A stretch of 5,006 bases of DNA, taken from assembly GCA_028702245.1 (NCBI GenBank), contig JAQVPE010000090.1, positions 1 through 5,006 on the forward strand. Reading direction: 5' to 3'. Under the pieces are notes generated by a model. It was not told the origin of the DNA and searched no databases. It was given only the letters and a program-made list of their open reading frames with translations. The position numbers and the translations under genes were made by a program. This DNA is from Candidatus Izemoplasmatales bacterium. Its GTDB lineage: Bacteria; Bacillota_I; Bacilli_A; Izemoplasmatales; Hujiaoplasmataceae. Shown here piece by piece: positions 1 through 5,006 of this stretch (its first letter is position 1; each line of letters opens with the position of its first letter).

Positions 1-539
1 GGGTTGCCCTCAACATTCTTCAAAGAATGTCGGGGATAGCGACCTTGACCGCCAAGTATGTCGCTATGACCAAAGGCACCGACGCCGTCATCCTCGACAC
101 CAGAAAGACGACCCCCGGAATCAGGGTCCTGGAAAAAATGGCGGTCAGGCACGGAGGCGGGAAGAACCACAGGCTGAATCTGTCGGAGATGGTCATGCTC
201 AAAGACAATCACATCAAAGCTGCGGGTTCTATTACAGAAGCCGTCAGAAAAGTCAGAGCCAAAGTCGGAAATACATTTCAAATCGAAGTTGAAGTCGAAA
301 ATGAAGAGATGTTCGCCGAAGCACTTGAAACCGATTGCGATATCATCATGCTCGACAACATGAGTTTAGAAGCGACAAAAGCGTGTGTGGCGATGAACGC
401 CGGGCAAAAGAAACTTGAAGCCAGCGGGAACATGACTCTTGAAAGGATCAAAGATGTCGCCCAATGCAATGTCGACTACATTTCCGTCGGGATGATCACC
501 CATTCATACAAGAGTCTGGACATCTCATTCAAGTTTTGA
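1..539 (+). CDS. nadC: Nicotinate-nucleotide pyrophosphorylase (quinolinate phosphoribosyltransferase), 3' part
   Basis: Cytosolic enzyme of de novo NAD synthesis that converts quinolinate and PRPP to nicotinate mononucleotide, CO2 and PPi. The reading frame is open from base 3 (bases 1-2 end a split codon) to TGA at 537-539, giving 178 residues. The family is usually about 280 long, so roughly the first 100 residues lie left of the window; the internal ATG at 27 is not the start. Counted from the first full codon, the hallmark motifs are LQRMSGIATLT (6-16), DTRKTTPG (32-39), GGGKNHR (51-57), LKDNHI (66-71), IEVEVE (94-99), MLDNMSLEA (116-124), LEASGNM (138-144) and VDYISVGMITHS (157-168). 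By comparison with characterised NadC enzymes, the Arg-Lys of TRK, the His-Arg of NHR, the Lys of KDNH, the Glu in EVEVE and the Asp in LDN bind substrate or catalyse; all are present. The TGA stop is followed at once by in-frame TAA. nadA/nadB, often adjacent, would lie upstream if present. Identity is very secure. Confidence 0.97.
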   Translation, partial: VALNILQRMSGIATLTAKYVAMTKGTDAVILDTRKTTPGIRVLEKMAVRHGGGKNHRLNLSEMVMLKDNHIKAAGSITEAVRKVRAKVGNTFQIEVEVENEEMFAEALETDCDIIMLDNMSLEATKACVAMNAGQKKLEASGNMTLERIKDVAQCNVDYISVGMITHSYKSLDISFKF

Positions 540-545
540 TAATTC

Positions 546-559
546 ATAGACATGTCTAT
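546..559. promoter_or_regulatory. Perfect 14-bp palindrome, possible operator
   Basis: ATAGACATGTCTAT is an exact inverted repeat in the gap after nadC. It lies 7 bp past the nadC stop, and its right arm overlaps the likely -35 region of the predicted recJ promoter. As RNA it could form only a 5-bp stem with a 4-base loop and has no U-run, so it is a poor terminator. A dimeric repressor site is the more natural reading, but this is inference from symmetry and position; no regulator is identified. Confidence 0.35.
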
Positions 560-585
560 ACACAAGGAGCAATAACCGCTATAAT
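557..585 (+). promoter_or_regulatory. Candidate sigma-70/SigA promoter for recJ-apt-rel
   Basis: A consensus -10 hexamer, TATAAT, lies at 580-585. Seventeen bases upstream is TATACA at 557-562, matching 4 of 6 bases of TTGACA. Initiation would be expected near 592, leaving a short leader of about 17 nt before the TTG start of recJ. It is the only good promoter match in the only sizeable intergenic gap. The weak -35 and its overlap with the palindrome at 546-559 suggest the promoter may be controlled, but nothing in the sequence proves activity. Confidence 0.5.
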
Positions 586-591
586 ATGCTG

Positions 592-605
592 AAGGAAAGA
601 GTGAT
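592..605 (+). promoter_or_regulatory. Ribosome binding site of recJ (modest, TTG start)
   Basis: The purine-rich stretch AAGGAAAGAGTGAT precedes the TTG at 609. AAGGA at 592-596 is 12 nt from the start, which is long, and GAGTGAT at 599-605 pairs imperfectly with the 16S rRNA tail. The site supports TTG 609 as the start, because the frame has a TAA at 582-584 and no ATG or GTG between that stop and 609. It is weaker than the sites before apt and rel, so recJ is probably translated less efficiently. A better-looking AAGGAG at 564-569 has no start codon at a suitable distance. Confidence 0.55.
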
Positions 606-608
606 AGT

Positions 609-2702
609 TTGATCAGGCCGAAATACGATTGGCATGTACTGGCACCTAGCATCATGGACGATCATGGTGTCTTCAAACAAATATTGGCCAACCGCGGTAT
701 CGACGATGTGGATCATTTTTTCGCTATGGGCGAGGAGTCGCTCCATGATCCTTGGCTGTTAAAAGGGATGCAAAAAGCCGTGAACAGAATCAAAGAAGGA
801 ATCGAGCGTAAGGAAAAAATCTTGATTTTCGGTGATTACGACTGTGACGGCATCAGCGCCATCTCGGTCTTGTACCGGACGCTCAATCTTTTTGGGGCAA
901 ACGTCGAGTTTGACCTTCCCGACCGGTTCCAAGACGGTTACGGACTCAATATGCGCTCTGTCGGCAAGATCATTGAAAACGAATATGCCCTGGTGATCAC
1001 CGTGGACAACGGGATCACGGCCATCGACGAAGTTTTGAAGATGAAGCAAGCGGGGATCGATACCATCATCACCGATCATCACGAGGACAAAGGCGTCCTT
1101 CCTGACGCCTACGCCATCATCCACGCCAAACACAGCCCGGATTATCCGTTCAAGGATATCGCCGGCGTGATGACCGCCTACAAACTGGCTTCGGCCTTTG
1201 CCAATGACAAGTTGACGAACCTTTATGATCTCGTGATGATTGGCACCATTGCCGATTTGATGCCATTGATCGATGAAAATCAAGCTATGGTGAATCTTGG
1301 ACTAAAACAACTCCGAAAAACCGAGAACCTTGGTCTTAAGAAACTGATTGCCTCATCGAATCTTGAGATGATCAATGAAACGGCCATTGCTTTCAAAATC
1401 GCACCGAAAATCAATAGTTCCGGGCGTCTGGGCAAGGCTCATGACGCCGTCAGACTGCTCGTAAGCGAGTCGGAAGCCGAAGTGGATCGATTGATCAAGC
1501 AAATCGAGGAAAATCATGAGAGCCGGAAAGAACTGACCGGAGAAGCTTTGAAGATCTGCGAGGAAATGGTCGATCAAAACGACAGTGTGATCGTCGTTGC
1601 CTCAAAAAACCTCCATGAGGGCGTGATCGGGATCTGCGCGCAAAAGCTGGCTGAAAAATACCAGCGATCCGCAATCGTCATCACCTTGGACGAAGCCGGG
1701 ATTGGCAAAGGCTCGATGCGATCGTTCGCCTACGACAACATCCTTGAGAAGCTCCAGCAGTCCAAAGACCTTTTGATGCGTTTTGGCGGCCACCAACAAG
1801 CTGCCGGGCTCCAAATTGAGGCGGAGAACATTCCGATTCTTACTCAAAGGTTGAACCAGGTTTCAAGGACAGACGCTTTGCCGAAACTGAATGTCGACAT
1901 GGAGGTTGCCATTGACACAATCAGGATCCAAACAGTCAAAGAACTCCAAGATTTGTCGTTTTTCACGGCGACTTTCCTGCTTGGCGATTTAGTTGTCGAG
2001 AAGAAACAACTGCTCCAAAATCGACACACGAAGCTTACCGTGAGCCACAATGGCATCTTGTTCGATGCGCTTGCATTCAACTCAGCCGAGTATTATTACC
2101 GCTTGCAAGAGAACGATCGCGTCAATATTGTCGGCGGTCTAAACATCAACAATTGGCGAAACCGCTTTGAAATCCAGATCATTATCAAAGATTTGGAATG
2201 TCCGCACTTTCAACTTCTGGATTATCGCGAGACCGATCGAAAGACCATCGACGAACTCGGATTCTTCGATGAGGCTTTGATCATTGACGATGAAACGATT
2301 ATTAAAGGCATCACCGGAGGTCATGAATCGACGGTCGTGATTACCAAAAAGGTTCTTGTTCCTGACGTATCGGAGATAATGACCAAGGACTTCATCGGCA
2401 GAAGTTATCTGTATTATAAGAAAAGCGCTAATGCGACTCTTAAAGACTTTGCGAGAAACTTTGGCGTTGATGAGGCGGTCGCCCGCATCGTGACCGACAT
2501 CCTGATTGAAGTTGGACTCCTTGAAGAAAGCGATTCTTGTCTTAAAATCGTCGAAGTCTCGGAGAAAAAAGACTTGAAAAATTCTTCAACGTACCGGAAA
2601 TATTCCGGACTGAGAAACGACATCGAAAGATTATATTCGTTGCCGACAGGGCGACTAAAAACCTATTATGAAAAACTCAAGGAGGAAAACCATGAACTTT
2701 GA
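609..2702 (+). CDS. recJ: Single-stranded-DNA-specific exonuclease RecJ
   Basis: RecJ degrades single-stranded DNA 5' to 3' with metal ions in recombinational repair, mismatch repair and rescue of stalled forks; it is cytosolic. The 697-residue product starts at TTG. The DHH phosphoesterase domain shows GDYDCDG (75-81), TVDNGI (131-136), TDHHED (155-160) and GTIADL (212-217), so the metal-binding Asp and His residues are all there. The DHHA1 domain has INSSGRLG (268-275), HEGVIGI (336-342), GKGSMRS (366-372) and RFGGHQQAAG (391-400). An OB-fold-like DNA-binding segment spans about 455-530 (HTKLTV, DALAF, NNWRNRF). The rest, about 535-697, resembles the C-terminal extension of Firmicutes RecJ and ends in charged helices. 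The total is somewhat shorter than the roughly 785 residues of Bacillus RecJ. The PFGxGNP-type motif usually found before the OB fold is not recognisable near 447-461, and the Trp usual before the HxGVIG motif is Leu335. It overlaps apt by 11 bp, which fits co-transcription. Confidence 0.96.
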   Translation: MIRPKYDWHVLAPSIMDDHGVFKQILANRGIDDVDHFFAMGEESLHDPWLLKGMQKAVNRIKEGIERKEKILIFGDYDCDGISAISVLYRTLNLFGANVEFDLPDRFQDGYGLNMRSVGKIIENEYALVITVDNGITAIDEVLKMKQAGIDTIITDHHEDKGVLPDAYAIIHAKHSPDYPFKDIAGVMTAYKLASAFANDKLTNLYDLVMIGTIADLMPLIDENQAMVNLGLKQLRKTENLGLKKLIASSNLEMINETAIAFKIAPKINSSGRLGKAHDAVRLLVSESEAEVDRLIKQIEENHESRKELTGEALKICEEMVDQNDSVIVVASKNLHEGVIGICAQKLAEKYQRSAIVITLDEAGIGKGSMRSFAYDNILEKLQQSKDLLMRFGGHQQAAGLQIEAENIPILTQRLNQVSRTDALPKLNVDMEVAIDTIRIQTVKELQDLSFFTATFLLGDLVVEKKQLLQNRHTKLTVSHNGILFDALAFNSAEYYYRLQENDRVNIVGGLNINNWRNRFEIQIIIKDLECPHFQLLDYRETDRKTIDELGFFDEALIIDDETIIKGITGGHESTVVITKKVLVPDVSEIMTKDFIGRSYLYYKKSANATLKDFARNFGVDEAVARIVTDILIEVGLLEESDSCLKIVEVSEKKDLKNSSTYRKYSGLRNDIERLYSLPTGRLKTYYEKLKEENHEL
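2679..2685 (+). promoter_or_regulatory. Strong Shine-Dalgarno site of apt, inside recJ
   Basis: AAGGAGG is a full match to the anti-Shine-Dalgarno sequence, 6 nt before ATG 2692. It decides the apt start: the in-frame ATG at 2668 lies upstream of this site, has no comparable site of its own, and would add eight residues (MKNSRRKT) absent from typical Apt proteins. The site lies within the last codons of recJ, so ribosomes finishing recJ pass over it. Confidence 0.9.
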
Positions 2703-3204
2703 AGACTATATCATCAATGTGCCCGATTTCCCGATCCCCGGTATCCAGTTTAAGGATATCACCCCATTAATCGGAGACGGAAAAGCATTTCACAAAGCTA
2801 TCGGCGAACTCGCCGCTTTTGGCAAATCTCTAGGAGCGACCAAGGTCGTCGGACCCGATGCCCGCGGCTTCATCATCGGCGCTCCAGTGGCGGTTTTGCT
2901 CGAGGCCGGCTTCATCCCCGTTCGCAAAACGGGAAAACTGCCGCGAGAGGTAATGAGTTACGATTATGAATTAGAATACGGGAAAAACACCTTGTGCATG
3001 CATAAAGATGCGATCAAAAAGGGCGAAAAAGTCGTTATCGTCGATGATTTGCTCGCAACCGGCGGCACCATGGAAGCGACGATCAAATTGGTCGAACAAG
3101 CTGGCGGCGTGGTCGTTGGCTTGGCTTTTGTCATCGAACTCGTCGATCTTGGCGGCCGTGATCGTTTTCCGAATTACCCCATTAAAGCGCTTTTGAACTA
3201 TTGA
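2692..3204 (+). CDS. apt: Adenine phosphoribosyltransferase
   Basis: Cytosolic purine-salvage enzyme that converts adenine and PRPP to AMP and PPi. The 170-residue length equals that of typical Bacillota Apt. The N-terminal part carries VPDFPIPGIQFKDITPL (10-26), the family signature around the adenine site. GPDARGF (54-60), RKTGKLP (78-84) and the flexible-loop stretch with LEYGK (94-98) follow. The PRPP-binding loop VVIVDDLLATGGT (114-126) has the paired Asp and the TGG turn of type I phosphoribosyltransferases. The end, ALLNY, sits where Bacillus homologues stop, which supports TGA at 3202-3204 as a true stop. The start is ATG 2692, set by the AAGGAGG site. It overlaps the recJ 3' end by 11 bp, and rel follows after about 30 bp, the usual Bacillus order. 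Product levels of AMP and GTP precursors link it loosely to the neighbouring alarmone gene. No unusual residues noted. Confidence 0.97.
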   Translation: MNFEDYIINVPDFPIPGIQFKDITPLIGDGKAFHKAIGELAAFGKSLGATKVVGPDARGFIIGAPVAVLLEAGFIPVRKTGKLPREVMSYDYELEYGKNTLCMHKDAIKKGEKVVIVDDLLATGGTMEATIKLVEQAGGVVVGLAFVIELVDLGGRDRFPNYPIKALLNY

Positions 3205-3223
3205 TTGCGACTTTTTACCGAAG

Positions 3224-3228
3224 GGAGG
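3224..3228 (+). promoter_or_regulatory. Shine-Dalgarno site of rel; decides between two ATGs
   Basis: GGAGG lies in the stretch AAGGGAGGGA (3221-3230), in the short gap after apt. Two consecutive ATG codons follow. The spacing is 4 nt to ATG 3233 and 7 nt to ATG 3236; the second is nearer the usual optimum. No terminator or clear promoter is seen in the gap, so rel is probably transcribed together with apt. Confidence 0.75.
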
Positions 3229-3235
3229 GACGATG

Positions 3236-5006
3236 ATGTCCAAAGATGACGCTTTTCGCCCCTTAGAGACTGCAATTTCCTCATATTTGTCAAAACCGGA
3301 GCACCTCGATTTTATCAGGCGCGCTTTTGATTTTGCTTATGAAAAGCACTTGTCGCAAAAACGCAAATCAGGTGAACCATTCATCATCCATCCCGTCCAA
3401 GTCGCAATCACGCTCAGCGAATATCGTGTCGATCCCAACACGATCGTTGCCGGGCTGCTTCACGACATCCTTGAAGACACCGAGACTGAGTACGGCGAAC
3501 TGAAGAAACTTTTCGGTGAGGAAGTAGCCGAAATCGTCGAAGGGCTGACCAAACTCCACCATCTACATTACGAGATTTCCAGGCCTTTGGAACAAGCGAA
3601 GAATCATCAAAAGATGGTTTTGGCGATGGCAAGAGACATCCGCGTGATCTTTGTCAAACTCGCGGATCGGCTGAACAATATGCGCACACTGAATCATCTC
3701 GATCCCGAAAGGCAGATCCGCATCAGCAGAGAGACGCTCGACGTCTTCGCGCCGATCGCCCATCGCCTCGGAATGTACCGGCTCAAAGCCGAACTCGAAG
3801 ATTTGGCTTTCAAGTACTTGTATCCGACCGAATACTTGGAAATATCGAGGCTGATCAAAGACAAAAAAGTCAACCGCGAGCTCGATATCAAGATCATGCA
3901 AGCGGAACTTGAAGATTTGCTTAGACACGAAGACTTCCATTTTGAGGTTTCGGGAAGGATCAAGAATATCCATAGCGTTTATCGCAAAATGATGGTGAAG
4001 CATCTTGATTTCGAGGAAATCAGCGATTTATTGGCGCTCCGGGTGATCGTCGATTCGATCAGCGATTGTTATCGGGCTGTTGGCATCGTCCACTCGAAAT
4101 TCATCCCGGTTCCGGGCAAGTTTAAAGACTACATCGCCATGCCCAAGCCGAATATGTACCAATCGCTCCATACGACCGTTGTTCACAAGGGCAAGATCTA
4201 TGAGATTCAAATTAGGACCCGTGAAATGGACGAGATCGCCGAGAAGGGCGTTGCCGCCCATTGGGCTTACAAAGAAGGTCTTGGCCATGCTCAAAGCCGG
4301 AAGAACATCGAAGATATAGTTTCTTCGAAACTCAGGTGGTATTCCGAGTTGATCCGTTACACCGAGGAATCCGATTCCGAGGAAGAGATCCTGAATATTT
4401 TTACTGACGACATCCTGAATGCCAATGTTTATGTGTTCACTCCAAACGGGGATATCATCGACCTTTCTGCAGGGGCGACTCCGCTAGATTTTGCTTTCCG
4501 GATCCATACAAGACTCGGGGAGAAGACTGTGGGAGCGATCATCAACGGCAAGATTCAACCGCTTGATTACACTTTGAAAACTGGCGACATGGTCGAAATC
4601 CGAACCAGCCAAAACGCTGTCGGTCCAAATGAAAACTGGTTAAAATTAGCTAAAACTTCGAATGCCAGAAGCAAAATCAAGAATTTTCTGAATCGGCAGA
4701 AGCGCGATGTTCTTGTCGAGCAGGGACGCGAGGATTTCGAACGCGAAGTCCTATCGCGCCATACGATGGTCAATCTCTCCGACAAACTGGTCAGCGATCT
4801 ATTCGCGAACAAAGGCGTTAAAAGTGTCGAAGATTTCTATTTCGAGATCGGTAAGAACATCATTTCTCCAATCGGAGCGTTGAATCTCTTGCTTGGAAAA
4901 GAAACCTTGTCAGAAGAAGAACTGCTCGAAAAAATCAACTTGCCGGAAGAAAAAAGACAACAAAAACAAAGGACGCTTCATAGCGATATCAACATCATCG
5001 TCGAGG
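3236..5006 (+). CDS. rel: Bifunctional (p)ppGpp synthetase/hydrolase, RelA/SpoT family (long Rel), 5' part
   Basis: Ribosome-associated stringent-response enzyme that makes (p)ppGpp from ATP and GDP/GTP and hydrolyses it again. The frame is open to the window edge: 590 residues are visible out of the 720-740 usual for the family. In order: an HD hydrolase domain (about 25-195) with Arg43, His52, HDxxED (76-81) and LADRLNNM (142-149, Asp144 and Asn148); a synthetase domain (about 200-350) with GRIKNIHS (240-247), Asp264, KFKDYIAMPK (295-304), NMYQSLHTT (306-314), EIQIRT (323-328) and GVAAHWAYK (338-346); a TGS domain (about 396-457, VYVFTPNGD, RIHT, GDMVEI); then a helical region. The C-terminal zinc-finger-like and ACT domains lie beyond the edge. 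Both sets of catalytic residues are intact, and the basic KFKD, a variant of RFKD, is the type linked to bifunctional Rel rather than the acidic motif of E. coli RelA. The His normally in LADRLHNM is Asn147. ATG 3233 is an alternative start. dtd often follows in Bacillus. Confidence 0.97.
   Translation, partial: MSKDDAFRPLETAISSYLSKPEHLDFIRRAFDFAYEKHLSQKRKSGEPFIIHPVQVAITLSEYRVDPNTIVAGLLHDILEDTETEYGELKKLFGEEVAEIVEGLTKLHHLHYEISRPLEQAKNHQKMVLAMARDIRVIFVKLADRLNNMRTLNHLDPERQIRISRETLDVFAPIAHRLGMYRLKAELEDLAFKYLYPTEYLEISRLIKDKKVNRELDIKIMQAELEDLLRHEDFHFEVSGRIKNIHSVYRKMMVKHLDFEEISDLLALRVIVDSISDCYRAVGIVHSKFIPVPGKFKDYIAMPKPNMYQSLHTTVVHKGKIYEIQIRTREMDEIAEKGVAAHWAYKEGLGHAQSRKNIEDIVSSKLRWYSELIRYTEESDSEEEILNIFTDDILNANVYVFTPNGDIIDLSAGATPLDFAFRIHTRLGEKTVGAIINGKIQPLDYTLKTGDMVEIRTSQNAVGPNENWLKLAKTSNARSKIKNFLNRQKRDVLVEQGREDFEREVLSRHTMVNLSDKLVSDLFANKGVKSVEDFYFEIGKNIISPIGALNLLLGKETLSEEELLEKINLPEEKRQQKQRTLHSDINIIVE

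Noticed and set aside
540..580. A rho-independent terminator after nadC
   Set aside because: The only inverted repeat gives a 5-bp AT-rich stem with no following T-run, so termination here is not supported.
586..612. A tiny open frame (ATG to TGA, product MLKERVIV) whose stop overlaps the recJ TTG
   Set aside because: The only good Shine-Dalgarno sequence, AAGGAG at 564-569, is about 16 nt away, and a transcript starting near 592 would not contain its ATG. Nothing supports translation.
759..1283. A 174-codon open frame on the - strand inside recJ
   Set aside because: It lies wholly opposite the DHH catalytic core of recJ, its translation resembles no family I know, and it is explained by codon use of the real gene. 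The other - strand frames opposite nadC, recJ, apt and rel are rejected for the same reason.
2521..2548. A promoter-like pair inside recJ: TTGAAG and TAAAAT with a 16-bp spacer
   Set aside because: Matches of 4/6 and 5/6 are common by chance in coding DNA, and the pair is over 140 bp before apt in a conserved operon. It could be a weak internal promoter but cannot be supported.
2668..2691. An upstream ATG that would lengthen Apt by eight residues
   Set aside because: The AAGGAGG site lies between this ATG and ATG 2692, and the shorter form matches the start and 170-residue length of Bacillus Apt.
3008..3196. A 62-codon + strand frame inside apt
   Set aside because: It is an out-of-frame shadow of apt, covering the PRPP loop coding region, without its own ribosome site or a recognisable product.

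Overview
The window is a compact, single-strand block of four genes, all on the + strand and almost without gaps: the 3' part of nadC, then recJ, apt and the 5' part of a long bifunctional rel ((p)ppGpp synthetase/hydrolase) gene that runs off the right edge. The order recJ-apt-rel is the well-known arrangement of Bacillus and other low-GC Gram-positive bacteria. The proteins also look Bacillota-like: RecJ has the Firmicutes-type C-terminal extension, Apt is 170 residues long, and Rel has the PKPNMYQSLHTT form of its synthetase motif. I infer a member of Bacillota or a relative near the Mollicutes/Erysipelotrichia, with moderate GC by eye. TGA is the stop codon of all three genes whose ends are visible and Trp is written TGG, so the Mycoplasma code (TGA = Trp) is unlikely.

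Layout: positions 1-539 hold the last 178 residues of nicotinate-nucleotide pyrophosphorylase (NadC), ending in a double stop. Positions 540-608 are the only real intergenic gap. It has no convincing terminator, but it contains a perfect 14-bp palindrome, a consensus TATAAT -10 box and a modest ribosome binding site ahead of a TTG start. Positions 609-2702 encode RecJ. apt (2692-3204) starts inside the end of recJ with a strong Shine-Dalgarno site. After a gap of about 30 bp, rel begins at 3236 (or 3233) and continues past 5006.

Functionally, NadC and Apt are both PRPP-consuming phosphoribosyltransferases (NAD synthesis and adenine salvage). Rel controls the purine nucleotide alarmone (p)ppGpp, and RecJ is a 5'-3' single-strand DNA exonuclease of recombination and repair. 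The tight spacing suggests that recJ, apt and rel are co-transcribed, probably from the promoter in the 540-608 gap, with possible read-through from nadC. This is a housekeeping region. I found no mobile element, CRISPR array, RNA gene or evidence of a new system. The points that merit a second look are the palindrome at the nadC-recJ junction and some divergence from family motifs in RecJ and Rel.
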